Shown one piece after another: positions 35,152 to 44,877 of a stretch of 64,000 bases of DNA. Every line of letters begins with the position of its first letter. The first letter of the stretch is position 1. The notes below the pieces were generated by a model. The model made no database searches. It was not told the DNA's origin and worked only from the letters and a program-made list of their open reading frames with translations. Source of the stretch: Mesonia maritima (GTDB lineage Bacteria > Bacteroidota > Bacteroidia > Flavobacteriales > Flavobacteriaceae). The stretch is taken from contig NZ_JBHLUA010000012.1 of NCBI RefSeq assembly GCF_042433895.1, forward strand, positions 310,001 through 374,000, written 5' to 3'. Made by a program: the position numbers and the translations under genes.

Positions 35152-35183
35152 AAAAAAGCATCCTTTAATTGGGATGCTTTTTT
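35152..35183 (+). terminator. Intrinsic terminator after rplY
   Basis: AAAAAAGCATCC (35152-35163) pairs with GGATGCTTTTTT (35172-35183), with an 8-base loop and T tail, 20 bp after the rplY stop and 22 bp before pth. Confidence 0.88.
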
Positions 35184-35205
35184 TATTTTTACTGAAAACT
35201 AGACA

Positions 35206-35835
35206 ATGCTATCATTCTTCGGTAGAATTTTAAGTAAGAAAAAGAAAGATCAGGAAAGCGACAACTCCATGAAAAAATTTTTAGTGGTAGGTTTAGGTAA
35301 TATTGGACCTAAATACCATAACACGCGACACAATATTGGCTTCAAAATTTTAGATTATTTAGCTGAAAAAGAAACCCTAACTTTTGAAACCGTTAAACTA
35401 GGCGACAGAGCCGAATTTAAATACAAAGGACGAAAGTTTATTTTACTCAAGCCAAGCACTTTTATGAATTTAAGTGGAAAAGCTGTTAATTATTGGTTAA
35501 CCAAAGAAAAAATTCCGTTAGAAAATCTTTTAATCATTACAGACGATTTAAATTTACCTTTCGGAACTATTCGATTAAAAACCAAAGGAAGTGACGGCGG
35601 CCATAACGGACTAAAAGATATTCAGCAACAACTCAATACGAATAAATATAATCGATTTCGGTTTGGGATTAGCGATGAATTCTCCAAAGGAAATCAAATT
35701 AATTATGTTTTAGGTGAATGGAGCGAAGATGAAAAAAAACAAATGCCCGAACGTTTAGATAAAGCTATAGAACTAATTAAATCGTTTGGTACCGCGGGCG
35801 TTTCGAATACCATGAATAATTTTAACGGAAAATAA
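35206..35835 (+). CDS. pth: Peptidyl-tRNA hydrolase
   Basis: A 209-residue protein that frees tRNA from peptidyl-tRNA. Catalytic core starts at KKFLVVGLGNIGPKYHNTRHN (His in NTRHNIGF), with KPSTFMNLSGK and TDDLNLPFGTIRLKTKGSDGGHNG, all family motifs. The ATG at 35206 gives a 20-residue charged leader (FFGRILSKKKKDQ) seen in other flavobacteria; an internal ATG at 35269 would start at the core itself and cannot be ruled out. Confidence 0.93.
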   Translation: MLSFFGRILSKKKKDQESDNSMKKFLVVGLGNIGPKYHNTRHNIGFKILDYLAEKETLTFETVKLGDRAEFKYKGRKFILLKPSTFMNLSGKAVNYWLTKEKIPLENLLIITDDLNLPFGTIRLKTKGSDGGHNGLKDIQQQLNTNKYNRFRFGISDEFSKGNQINYVLGEWSEDEKKQMPERLDKAIELIKSFGTAGVSNTMNNFNGK

Positions 35836-35853
35836 ACCGGCAGTATTTTTAAT

Positions 35854-36774
35854 ATGGAAGAATTTCTTCAGAAAAAAGGGGCAGTAATTACCATTGGCAC
35901 GTTCGATGGCGTTCACGTGGGTCACCGGAAAATAATTAAACGTTTGGTAGATTCTGGTAAAAAAAATCATTTAAAAGCAACTGTACTCACATTTTTTCCG
36001 CATCCAAGAATGGTTCTTCAGCAAGAAAGTAAAATTAAACTGATTAATACTATTGAAGAGCGCAAGAAAATTTTAAAAAAAGCCGGCGTCGAAGAAATAG
36101 TGGTTTATCCGTTCACCAAAGAATTTTCTCGCCTAACCGCGCAAGAATATGTGCAATCTATTTTAGTAAAAAAATTGCAAGCAAAACGCGTAATTATTGG
36201 TTACGATCATCGCTTCGGAAGAAATAGAACCGCCGATATTCAAGATCTTCGAAAACTAGGTAAACAATTTCATTTTGAAGTAGAAGAAATCTCTAAAGAA
36301 GATATCGAAGAAGTCGCCGTAAGTTCAACTAAAATTAGAAAAGCCTTGGAAAATGGTGAATTAGAAAAGGCAAACACTTATTTAAGTGAACCGTTTATGC
36401 TTACCGGAAAGATTGTAAAAGGAAAAGGTTTAGGAAAACAATTAGGCTATCCTACCGCAAATTTACAAATTGAAGAAGAGTATAAACTTATTCCTAAAGG
36501 CGGCGTTTATGTGGTAAGTTCTGTAATTGACAAGAAAAAATATTACGGAATGATGAATATTGGAACCAATCCAACCGTTGGCGGAAAAGAACAAACCATC
36601 GAAACCTATTTTTTCGATTTAGATAAAAATCTCTACGGAAAAGAAATAAGCATCAACTTAATTACCCGAATTCGCGATGAGCAGAATTTTAATGATGTAG
36701 ATGAATTAATTTCGGCGATGAAAGAAGATGAAGAATACAGTTTTAATTACCTTAAAAAACACAAATCAACCTAA
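35854..36774 (+). CDS. ribF: Bifunctional riboflavin kinase/FAD synthetase
   Basis: A 306-residue enzyme that makes FMN and FAD. The N-terminal FAD synthetase half has TIGTFDGVHVGHRKII (about 13-28) and IIGYDHRFGRNR (about 112-123); the C-terminal riboflavin kinase half has GKGLGKQLGYPTANL (about 191-205) and TYFFD near 250. It follows pth by 18 bp. Confidence 0.94.
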   Translation: MEEFLQKKGAVITIGTFDGVHVGHRKIIKRLVDSGKKNHLKATVLTFFPHPRMVLQQESKIKLINTIEERKKILKKAGVEEIVVYPFTKEFSRLTAQEYVQSILVKKLQAKRVIIGYDHRFGRNRTADIQDLRKLGKQFHFEVEEISKEDIEEVAVSSTKIRKALENGELEKANTYLSEPFMLTGKIVKGKGLGKQLGYPTANLQIEEEYKLIPKGGVYVVSSVIDKKKYYGMMNIGTNPTVGGKEQTIETYFFDLDKNLYGKEISINLITRIRDEQNFNDVDELISAMKEDEEYSFNYLKKHKST

Positions 36775-36780
36775 AACGCA

Positions 36781-38109
36781 ATGCTTCAAAAATGGTTGTT
36801 CAAACAAGTAGATAGTAGCGCGTTAATTGTTTTTCGCGTTTGTTTTGGTTTACTCATCACGATTGAAGCCTGGGGCGCAATTTTCACCGGCTGGATTAGA
36901 AGAACCTTAATTGAACCTACGTTTACCTTCAATTTTATCGGGCTCGATTTTTTACAACCGCTTCCCGGTAACGGAATGTATTATTATTACGCCGTAATGG
37001 GTCTATTTGGCGTTTTTGTTACCCTCGGCTATAAATACAGATTTAGCATGGCAAGTTACACGCTCATGTGGTCTTGTGTGTATTTTATGCAAAAATCGAG
37101 TTATAATAACCATTATTATTTATTGATTCTCATTTGCATTTTTATGCTAATTGTTCCTGCGCATCGCTATTTTTCAGTTGATGTAAAGCAAAAACCGGCA
37201 TTAAAAAAATTCTCGATGCCTAATTGGGTTAACATTTTCATCATCCTACAATTGTGGATCGTTTATACGTATGCCTCGGTAGCGAAACTTTATCCCGATT
37301 GGCTCGATGGAACGGTACCGGCTTTATTAATGAAAAGCAAACAGGATTATTGGCTTATTGGCGATTTTTTACAGAACGATTGGGTTCCCGGCGTAATTAC
37401 GTATTTCGGGTTAATTTTCGATTTAATTGTGGTTCCTTGTTTATTGTGGAAACCAACGCGAAAACCCATTTTTATCGCTGCAATTTTCTTTCATCTTTTT
37501 AATAGCATTGTTTTTCAAATAGGAATTTTCCCTTATTTATCACTAGCATTTTGTTTGTTTTTCTTTCCGGCGAAAAGTATTCAGCAACGTTTTTTACCGA
37601 AAAAGAAATTTTACGAACTTGAAGAAGTTACAGTTCCGAACTACAAACCTGCTTTAGTAAGTTTTTTTGTCATTTGGTTTTTACTTCAACTTTGCCTTCC
37701 ACTTCGCCATTGGTTTATTCCTGATAACGTTTTATGGACAGAAGAAGGTCACCGATTAAGTTGGCGAATGATGTTGCGTTCCAAAAGTGGACACAGCACA
37801 TTCACGATCGTAGATAATAACACTGGAAAAAAGATAATTGTTCCTAAACGGAATTATTTATCGAAAAAACAAATGGGCATCGTTTCTACAAAACCAGATG
37901 TAATTTGGCAATTTTGCCAACGGCTCAAAAAAGAATACGAAGAAAAAGGAGAAGATATTTCAATTTATGTAAATGCAAAAGTTCGGGTAAATAATAGACC
38001 ATCTCAACCCTTAATTGACCCGAATGTTGATATGGCAAAAGCCGAATGGAATTATTTTTCCCATAACGACTGGATTTTACCTTCTAATTTAGAAAAATCT
38101 AAAAAATAA
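36781..38109 (+). CDS. HTTM-domain membrane protein (vitamin K-dependent gamma-carboxylase-like)
   Basis: A 442-residue polytopic membrane protein. TM segments occur about 13-33, 72-90, 100-118, 155-173, 205-225, 230-250 and 270-290; the HTTM core includes FRVCFGLLITIEAWGAI and VYTYASVAKLYPDWLDGT (K and W residues of the HTTM fold). A C-terminal soluble ~110 residues contains RLSWRMMLRSKSGHS. It resembles bacterial HTTM/VKGC-like proteins, whose substrate is unknown in most cases. It sits directly after ribF (6 bp), perhaps in the same transcript. Confidence 0.8.
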   Translation: MLQKWLFKQVDSSALIVFRVCFGLLITIEAWGAIFTGWIRRTLIEPTFTFNFIGLDFLQPLPGNGMYYYYAVMGLFGVFVTLGYKYRFSMASYTLMWSCVYFMQKSSYNNHYYLLILICIFMLIVPAHRYFSVDVKQKPALKKFSMPNWVNIFIILQLWIVYTYASVAKLYPDWLDGTVPALLMKSKQDYWLIGDFLQNDWVPGVITYFGLIFDLIVVPCLLWKPTRKPIFIAAIFFHLFNSIVFQIGIFPYLSLAFCLFFFPAKSIQQRFLPKKKFYELEEVTVPNYKPALVSFFVIWFLLQLCLPLRHWFIPDNVLWTEEGHRLSWRMMLRSKSGHSTFTIVDNNTGKKIIVPKRNYLSKKQMGIVSTKPDVIWQFCQRLKKEYEEKGEDISIYVNAKVRVNNRPSQPLIDPNVDMAKAEWNYFSHNDWILPSNLEKSKK

Positions 38110-38113
38110 ACTT

Positions 38114-38677
38114 CTATTTAATTAACTTCACTATAGTTGGATAAAGATTTTTAGACATCTTTTTTCTGCTTATTATAGCAAAAAGCACAGATAATATAAT
38201 ATTTATTAAAACCAGAAACATTGCTGAATAAATCAATATAGTGAAACCGGAAATATGCATAATTTTTAAAAAAGCATAACCTATAAATAAGCAATAAGTA
38301 ACGATGCACCAAAATATTTGAAAGTTAAGCAGATTTGCTCCCGCTTCTTTTAATCCGATAATTTTATCCTTTTTATTTACCCATAAAATTAACGGGATAA
38401 GAATATTTCCTAAAGGAATAACTAAAAAAGAAAGCACGGAAAGGTGAAGAACAACTAAAAAAGTTTGATCTGTTTTTTTACCATATTCAACAATATCTTC
38501 AACATTTACTTTCAAGGCATCACAAATTAAATTTAAAGTTTTTCCTCTCGGCTCGCTTTCATTATTTTCAATTCGCTGAATCGTTCTTAAATTCACTTTC
38601 GCTTCTTCAGCCAGTAATTCTTGAGACAATCCTTTTTGCGTTCTAATCTGTTTAATTTTTTCACCTATTTTTTCCAT
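38114..38677 (-). CDS. HTH (Xre) regulator with membrane-bound C-terminus
   Basis: A 187-residue protein with an Xre-type HTH at about 1-65 (KIKQIRTQKGLSQELLAEEA, NLRTIQRIENNES) and four hydrophobic segments after residue 78 (FLVVLHLSVLSFLVIPLGNI and on). Such HTH-TM proteins may sense membrane or small-molecule signals. The target genes are not evident; it converges with the HTTM gene and is divergent from serS. Confidence 0.8.
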   Translation of the reverse strand: MEKIGEKIKQIRTQKGLSQELLAEEAKVNLRTIQRIENNESEPRGKTLNLICDALKVNVEDIVEYGKKTDQTFLVVLHLSVLSFLVIPLGNILIPLILWVNKKDKIIGLKEAGANLLNFQIFWCIVTYCLFIGYAFLKIMHISGFTILIYSAMFLVLINIILSVLFAIISRKKMSKNLYPTIVKLIK

Positions 38678-38895
38678 ACTATTTTATTTTTTTGAAGACA
38701 CAAAACTAGCACAACCCGTAACTTTATCTAACGGTTTTAGTGTGACATTTTTATGACATTCGTGTCAAAATCAATAAAAATCAAAGCTTTTAAAAAGTAT
38801 GAATTAATTTTAAGTAGATAAAAGAAGATATAAATTATGAAGTGTAGATTCCTAAAGTTGTCGATTTTTTTTACCTGAAACAAATAGAGATTAAT

Positions 38896-38903
38896 TAACT
38901 TTG
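38896..38903 (+). promoter_or_regulatory. Candidate -7 box for serS
   Basis: TAACTTTG fits TAnnTTTG 49 bp ahead of the serS ATG; the -33 element is weak. Confidence 0.45.
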
Positions 38904-38952
38904 AAGTTTATATTTTCTGAAAAAAGTAATTTTACCTCAAAACTAAAAACCG

Positions 38953-40224
38953 ATGTTGCAAGTCGCTCAAATTAGAGAACACAAAGAAAGCTTTATTGCT
39001 GCTTTGAAAAAGCGAAACTTTCAAGCTGAAGAACTTTTTGAACAAGTGCTTCAACTCGACGAAACCCGTCGCGCTACGCAAACCGAATTAGATAACACCT
39101 TAGCAGAATCTAATAAACTTTCCAAAGAAATCGGGATGCTTTTTAAATCTGGCGAGCACGAAAAAGCCAACAAAGTAAAAGCGCAAACCGGAAGTTTAAA
39201 AGAAAACTCTAAAAAATTATCAGAAGAACTTCAGCAGGCGGAAAAAAAAATAAATCAAATCCTTTACACAATTCCTAACGTTCCACACGAATCGGTTCCG
39301 GCAGGAGTTTCAGAAGATGATAACGAAGAAATTTTTAAGGAAGGTGATATTCCCGTTTTAGCTGAAGGAAGTTTACCGCATTGGGAATTAGCCAAAAAAT
39401 ATGACCTCATTAATTTTGATCTGGGAAATAAAATCACCGGAGCAGGATTTCCGGTTTATAAAGGAAAAGGAGCACGATTACAACGCGCGTTAATTACCTA
39501 TTTTCTCGATAAAAATATTGAAGCCGGTTATACCGAATATCAAGTTCCGCTAGTAGTAAACGAAGCTTCAGGTTTTGGCACCGGGCAATTACCCGATAAA
39601 GAAGGACAAATGTATCATATTCAAAATGATGATTTGTATTTAATTCCGACCTCAGAAGTTCCGCTTACCAATATGTTTCGCGACGATTTGTTAACCGAAA
39701 AAGATCTACCGATTCGTTGTACCGCTTTTACGCCTTGTTTTAGAAGAGAAGCCGGCTCTTATGGCGCGCACGTTCGTGGGTTAAATCGTTTACATCAATT
39801 TGATAAAGTTGAATTGGTAAATCTCGTAAAACCGGAAGATTCTTACCAAACCTTAGATAATATGGTAGAACACGTAAAAAATATTTTACGTGAATTAAAA
39901 TTACCGTATCGTGTTTTACGATTATGCGGCGGCGATTTAGGCTTCACTTCTGCCCTAACCTACGATTTTGAAGTTTTTTCTACCGCGCAAGATCGTTGGC
40001 TGGAAATTTCTTCAGTCTCAAATTTTGAAACTTTTCAGGCGAATCGTTTAAAAGTTCGCTATAAAAATAAAGAAGGCAAAAAAGAATTAGTGCATACGTT
40101 AAATGGAAGTTCATTGGCCTTACCACGCGTACTTGCCGGAATTTTAGAAAATTATCAAACTGAAGAAGGAATCAAAATTCCGGAAGTTTTAATTCCCTAT
40201 ACCGGTTTTGATATCATTGATTAA
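38953..40224 (+). CDS. serS: Seryl-tRNA synthetase
   Basis: A 423-residue class II aminoacyl-tRNA synthetase. The N-terminal coiled-coil arm (about 30-105) binds tRNA; the catalytic core has PTSEVPLTN (about 231-239), motif 2 FRREAGSYG (about 262-270) and motif 3 NGSSLALPRVLAGILENYQ (about 382-400). Complete and ordinary. Confidence 0.95.
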   Translation: MLQVAQIREHKESFIAALKKRNFQAEELFEQVLQLDETRRATQTELDNTLAESNKLSKEIGMLFKSGEHEKANKVKAQTGSLKENSKKLSEELQQAEKKINQILYTIPNVPHESVPAGVSEDDNEEIFKEGDIPVLAEGSLPHWELAKKYDLINFDLGNKITGAGFPVYKGKGARLQRALITYFLDKNIEAGYTEYQVPLVVNEASGFGTGQLPDKEGQMYHIQNDDLYLIPTSEVPLTNMFRDDLLTEKDLPIRCTAFTPCFRREAGSYGAHVRGLNRLHQFDKVELVNLVKPEDSYQTLDNMVEHVKNILRELKLPYRVLRLCGGDLGFTSALTYDFEVFSTAQDRWLEISSVSNFETFQANRLKVRYKNKEGKKELVHTLNGSSLALPRVLAGILENYQTEEGIKIPEVLIPYTGFDIID

Positions 40225-40272
40225 TTCTTGAAAAATATACTATTTCAAAACGCATTTTGTTATCTTAGCAAG

Positions 40273-42057
40273 ATGCGTTTTTTTATAACTTTATTTTTCA
40301 TTTTTGTAAGTCTTAGTGCCTTTTCGCAATCGCATGAATTGGCGCAAAATTATTTTGACCAAGGCGAATACGAAAAAGCCAAAACGATTTACAAAAAACT
40401 TTACCAAGAAAACCCACGTAATCTTCAAGTGGTTTACGGTCTAATTTCTTCAATGCAAGAATTAGAAGAATATGATGAAGTAGAACAAATGCTACTGAAA
40501 AATGAAAAACAAATTTCAATTTATCCAAATTTATGGGTAGAATTGGGTTATAATTATCAACTTCAACAAGAACCGGAAAAAGCACAAGAATATTATCAAA
40601 AAGCGATCGATAAAATTAAAGAACAACCCAATTATGCGTACGCTATTGGGAATGCTTTTCAGAAATATAGCTTACTAGATGAAGCGGTAGAAGCCTATGA
40701 AATTTCATTAAGCGCTCGTGCAAACCCTAGTCTTACCGTTCAATTGGCTAGAATTTATGGCGAACAGGGTCATATTGAAAAAATGTTTAATAGCTATATT
40801 GAACTAATTGAGCAAAAACCGGAGTATCGTTACGCGGTTAATCGTAATTTTTCTGCTTATATAACTGAAGACTCAGAAAATAATGCCAATCAAATTCTAA
40901 GAAAATTACTGCTGAAAAAAATTCAGCAAAACCCAGATATTCTTTACAATGAGCTGTTAAGTTGGCTTTTTACCCAGCAAAATGATTTTAAAAAAGCTTT
41001 TATTCAAGAAAAAGCAATTTATCAACGTTCGCCTGAAAAACGCCTACAGCAAATTATCGATCTCGGTTTAATTGCCGCGGAAGAAAATGAAACCGAAGAT
41101 GCGCAAGAAATTTTAACGTATGTTATTGAAAACGCTACGCTTCAACGCGATATTATTAATGCGCATCAATACCTTATGCAAATAAAAATAGATCATTTTA
41201 ACGGCGAAAAATCGCAAGCCATAAAAGATGATTTTCAGCAAATTTTCGAAAAATTAGGGAAAGAAAAAGAAACACTGCAACTTCAAATTCAGTATGCTAA
41301 ATTTTTAGCCTTTCACACAAACGAAAAAGAGACGGCTAAGGAACAATTAAACAATTTACTGAATAAAAACCTGAATCGTTTTCAAGAAGCCAGCGTGAAA
41401 ATGGTATTGGCAGATATTTTGGTGTTAGAGGAGAAATTTAATCAAGCTTTAATTTATTACAGTCAAGTACAAAAACTAGTTGAAAATACCGAAATTGCCC
41501 AAGAAGCGCGTTTTAAAGTTGCCAAAACAAGTTATTATAAAGGCGATTTCGATTGGTCGCAAACACAGCTTAAAATTTTAAAAACTTCTACTTCTCAACT
41601 TATTGCAAACGATGCAATGCAATTGAATTTATTAATTTCAGACAACTCGCAAGAAGATTCTACACAAACTGCTTTAAAACTTTTTGCCAAAGCCGATTTA
41701 TATAAATTTCAACAAAAAGACACTAAATCATTAGCGGTTTTAGACACTATTTTAGCGAAACATAAAGGCGAAAAAATTGAAGATGAAGCCCTTTTTAGAA
41801 AAGCGCAACTCTTACAAGAACAAGAAAATTTCCAACAAGCGGAAAAAATTTACTTAACGATTATTGAATTTTACGGGGAAGATATTTTAGCCGATGATGC
41901 GCATTATTTTTTAGCTGAACTTTATCAAAATTATTTAAATCAACCCGAAGAAGCTAAAAAGCAGTATGAGCAAATTATCTTTAATTTTGCCGATAGTATT
42001 TATTTTGTGGAAGCTAGAAAAAAATACCGAAGTTTGCGCGGCGACGCTATTGAATAA
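40273..42057 (+). CDS. Secreted TPR-repeat protein
   Basis: Start chosen at the ATG at 40273, which yields a clean signal peptide (MRFFITLFFIFVSLSAFSQ); an upstream TTG would put 15 extra residues before it. The mature ~575 residues are TPR-like helical repeats throughout (e.g. HELAQNYFDQGEYEKAKTIY and AQEYYQKAIDKI). Probably a periplasmic scaffold; partners unknown. It follows serS by 48 bp. Confidence 0.8.
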   Translation: MRFFITLFFIFVSLSAFSQSHELAQNYFDQGEYEKAKTIYKKLYQENPRNLQVVYGLISSMQELEEYDEVEQMLLKNEKQISIYPNLWVELGYNYQLQQEPEKAQEYYQKAIDKIKEQPNYAYAIGNAFQKYSLLDEAVEAYEISLSARANPSLTVQLARIYGEQGHIEKMFNSYIELIEQKPEYRYAVNRNFSAYITEDSENNANQILRKLLLKKIQQNPDILYNELLSWLFTQQNDFKKAFIQEKAIYQRSPEKRLQQIIDLGLIAAEENETEDAQEILTYVIENATLQRDIINAHQYLMQIKIDHFNGEKSQAIKDDFQQIFEKLGKEKETLQLQIQYAKFLAFHTNEKETAKEQLNNLLNKNLNRFQEASVKMVLADILVLEEKFNQALIYYSQVQKLVENTEIAQEARFKVAKTSYYKGDFDWSQTQLKILKTSTSQLIANDAMQLNLLISDNSQEDSTQTALKLFAKADLYKFQQKDTKSLAVLDTILAKHKGEKIEDEALFRKAQLLQEQENFQQAEKIYLTIIEFYGEDILADDAHYFLAELYQNYLNQPEEAKKQYEQIIFNFADSIYFVEARKKYRSLRGDAIE

Positions 42058-42114
42058 AATTAATCGCAACATCTAAATTAGCTTCCCAAAAATAAATTTT
42101 CAAAAAAGAAACGT

Positions 42115-42426
42115 ATGTACATTTATAATGTCACGATAAATATTACTGAAGAAGCACACGACGAGTGGTTAAACTGGATGAAAACAGAACACATTCCCGA
42201 TATGCTCGCTACTAAAAAATTTACAAAAGCCTTAATGACGCGCGTTTTAGTTCAAGAGCAAATGGGCGGAATTACGTATTCTGTACAATATACTACCGAA
42301 AGTAAAAAAATGCTGGAACGTTATTATGAAGAAGACGCAGATATGTTACGACAAAAATCTGCACGTTTTAAAGATAAGTTTGTCGCTTTTAGAACCGAAT
42401 TGGAGATTGTAAGCGAACATGAGTAA
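42115..42426 (+). CDS. DUF4286 family protein
   Basis: A 103-residue protein (MYIYNVTINITEEAHDEW, then HIPDMLATKKFTKALMTRVL), a typical Bacteroidota DUF4286 protein with an alpha/beta ABM-like fold. Function unknown. Overlaps rsmA by 8 bp, so it is in the same operon. Confidence 0.8.
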   Translation: MYIYNVTINITEEAHDEWLNWMKTEHIPDMLATKKFTKALMTRVLVQEQMGGITYSVQYTTESKKMLERYYEEDADMLRQKSARFKDKFVAFRTELEIVSEHE

Positions 42427-43285
42427 AAACTACAAGAAAAAATCAACTAAGTTTTCAGCGAAAAATGAAAAGTTAGCATCACAAGTACAAGCTAAAAAAC
42501 ATTTAGGGCAACATTTTTTAAAAGATGAAAACATCGCCCAAAAAATTGGCGAAACACTCACGCTAAACGGCTATAATCAAGTTTTAGAAATCGGTCCCGG
42601 AACCGGCGTCTTAACTAAATATCTTTTACAAAAAGCGTTAAAGGTTTTCGCGATGGATTTAGACACTGAATCTATTGAATATTTAAACACAAATTTTGAA
42701 CTCGATCATCCAGAAATTAAAGCCAATAAAGGATTTCAAGTTTTAGAAGCCGATTTTTTAAAATTCGATTTAAGCCAACTTTTCGGTGAAGAACAATTCG
42801 CCATTACAGGGAATTTTCCGTACAATATTTCTACACAAATCGTTTTTAAAACCTTAGAAAATCGTCAACAAATTCCTGAATTTACAGGAATGTTTCAAAA
42901 AGAAGTCGCCAAACGTATTTGTGAAAAACCCGGTAGTAAAACCTACGGAATTCTTTCGGTATTAACGCAAGCTTTTTACGAAGCCGAATATTTATTTACC
43001 GTTCCGCCAAGCGTTTTTAATCCGCCGCCAAAAGTAGATAGCGGTGTACTTCGGCTAATGAGAAAAGAAAATTTTTCGTTAGAATGTGACGAGAAACTAT
43101 TTTTCAGAGTGGTAAAAACCGCTTTTCAACAACGACGAAAAACGTTAAGAAACAGTTTAAAAACCTTCAACCTTAGTGCAGAATTAAAAGAAGATAGTAT
43201 CTTTGGGCAGCGACCTGAACAATTATCGGTTGCCGAATTTACCCAACTTACCCAAAAGATAGCGAACGATGCAATTTCAGATTAG
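42419..43285 (+). CDS. rsmA: 16S rRNA (adenine1518/1519-N6) dimethyltransferase
   Basis: A 288-residue KsgA-family SAM methyltransferase. KKHLGQHFLKDENI (about 27-40), SAM motif VLEIGPGTGVLT (about 56-67), and catalytic NFPYNIS (about 137-143, in place of NLPY). The C-terminal ~90 residues form the RNA-binding domain with FQQRRKTLRNSL. Dimethylates the two adjacent adenines of helix 45. Overlaps mgtE by 17 bp. Confidence 0.94.
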   Translation: MSKNYKKKSTKFSAKNEKLASQVQAKKHLGQHFLKDENIAQKIGETLTLNGYNQVLEIGPGTGVLTKYLLQKALKVFAMDLDTESIEYLNTNFELDHPEIKANKGFQVLEADFLKFDLSQLFGEEQFAITGNFPYNISTQIVFKTLENRQQIPEFTGMFQKEVAKRICEKPGSKTYGILSVLTQAFYEAEYLFTVPPSVFNPPPKVDSGVLRLMRKENFSLECDEKLFFRVVKTAFQQRRKTLRNSLKTFNLSAELKEDSIFGQRPEQLSVAEFTQLTQKIANDAISD

Positions 43286-44621
43286 TAGGGAATTTATCGA
43301 AGAAATAGAGCAACTTGTTGAAGAAAAAAACAACAAGCAACTCCTTTTACATTTAGAAGACCTTCACCACGCCGATATTGCTGAAATTCTCGATGAACTT
43401 TCGCTAGACGATGCGACCTACGTTATTAAACTTCTCGGAAGCGATAAAACCGCCGAAGTTCTTATGGAACTCGACGAAGACGATCGGGAAAAAGTTTTAA
43501 ATAATCTTACGGCAAAAGAAATCGCGGAAGAAATCGAAGAGATGGATACCGATGATGCCGCCGATATTGTCGCTGAACTTTCCCCAGAAATTAAAGAACG
43601 GGTAATTTCGCATATCGAAGACGAAGAGCACGCCGATAATATTGTAGAATTATTGCGTTACGATGAAGATTCTGCGGGTGGTTTAATGGCGAAAGAGCTC
43701 GTAAAAGTTAACGAAAATTGGAGTGTTACCGGTTGTATGAGCGAAATGCGTGAACAAGCCGAAAATGTGCGTCGCGTGCATTCCATTTATGTGGTTGATA
43801 ATAAAAATAGATTAAAAGGAAGACTCTCTTTAAAAGATTTACTTACCGCGCCAAGTTCAGCGCAAATTAGTGATATTTATATCGATAAAGTAGATTATGT
43901 AAATGTGCATACCGAAGGCGAAGAAGTCGCCAGAATTATGCAAAAATACGACCTCGAAGCGATTCCCGTAGTTAATGAAATGGGCAAACTTGTCGGCAGA
44001 ATTACAATTGATGATATTGTAGATTTTATTCGCGAAGAAGCCGAAAAAGATTACCAAATGGCCGCCGGTATTTCTGAAGGCGTAGAAGCAGACGATAGCG
44101 TTTGGCAACTTACGCGCGCTCGTTTACCGTGGCTAATTTTAGCTTTGCTTGGTGGTTTTATAAGTGTAAGTGTGTTAGAAACCTTCGATTCTGCAATGCA
44201 AAAACACGCGGCTTTATTTTTCTTTGTTCCGCTAATCGCGGCGATGGCAGGAAATGTGGGCGTACAATCTTCAGCAATTGTATTGCAAGGTTTAGCCAAT
44301 AAAAGTCTAAAAGGTTCACTCTTAAACCGTTTAATAAAAGAAGTTTTACTAAGTCTTTTTAACGGTTTTGTGCTTTCGGTTTTGCTTATTGCCGGCGGAA
44401 TGCTTCTCCTCGACCTCGATTTCGATTTTGGGTTAACCGTTGGTATTTCACTAATTTCAGTAATCATTACTGCTTCACTTATTGGTACCTTCGTCCCAAT
44501 TATTTTAGATAAACAAGGCATCGATCCCGCGATGGCAACCGGACCGTTTATTACCACAAGTAACGATATTTGCGGAATCCTTATTTATTTTTCTATCGCT
44601 AAACTTATTTTAGGATTTTAA
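43269..44621 (+). CDS. mgtE: Magnesium transporter MgtE
   Basis: A 450-residue Mg2+ channel/transporter. MgtE N-domain (about 1-130, acidic helices such as HHADIAEILDELSLDDA), two CBS domains (about 135-255, with VNEMGKLVGRITIDDIV), then five TM helices (about 280-450) with LIAAMAGNVGVQSSAIVLQG. Full length. The first codons overlap rsmA. Confidence 0.94.
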   Translation: MQFQISREFIEEIEQLVEEKNNKQLLLHLEDLHHADIAEILDELSLDDATYVIKLLGSDKTAEVLMELDEDDREKVLNNLTAKEIAEEIEEMDTDDAADIVAELSPEIKERVISHIEDEEHADNIVELLRYDEDSAGGLMAKELVKVNENWSVTGCMSEMREQAENVRRVHSIYVVDNKNRLKGRLSLKDLLTAPSSAQISDIYIDKVDYVNVHTEGEEVARIMQKYDLEAIPVVNEMGKLVGRITIDDIVDFIREEAEKDYQMAAGISEGVEADDSVWQLTRARLPWLILALLGGFISVSVLETFDSAMQKHAALFFFVPLIAAMAGNVGVQSSAIVLQGLANKSLKGSLLNRLIKEVLLSLFNGFVLSVLLIAGGMLLLDLDFDFGLTVGISLISVIITASLIGTFVPIILDKQGIDPAMATGPFITTSNDICGILIYFSIAKLILGF

Positions 44622-44627
44622 ATTTTG

Positions 44628-44806
44628 GGCGTGCCTAACGGCCGCGCTATCCGCTATATCTTTTTTACGTTTTCAAAACATAAAAAAGGATGCCGCTATT
44701 ATCGCTCACGCAAAACGCATTCGGTAATTTTCATTTCAAGTAAACTACCTCGGGGCAAGCCCGCAAGGCATTGGTTAGAAGCAAATTTTCAGTTTCGAGG
44801 CACGCC
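44628..44806. repeat. Intergenic repeat-like element bounded by GGCGTGCCT inverted repeats
   Basis: GGCGTGCCT (44628-44636) and AGGCACGCC (44798-44806) are exact inverted repeats. The interior (e.g. CCGCTATATC...AAAAAAGGATGCCGC) resembles the GGGCGTGCC...TATCTTTT...AAAAGGATGCCGC repeats scattered between genes in flavobacterial genomes. It reads as a short reading frame but its codons look like noise. Confidence 0.55.
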
Positions 44807-44853
44807 TAGGAGTATTAAACCTTTTGGCGGTGCCAATAAATTGAGAATATAAG

Positions 44854-44861
44854 TATCTTTG
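44854..44861 (+). promoter_or_regulatory. Candidate -7 box for the thioesterase operon
   Basis: TATCTTTG fits TAnnTTTG, 17 bp ahead of the ATG at 44878. Confidence 0.45.
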
Positions 44862-44877
44862 AAGCTAAAGTGCGTTT

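Noticed and set aside
44625..44852. 75-residue frame after mgtE
   Set aside because: Falls within the repeat-like element; rich in rare codon patterns and not protein-like.
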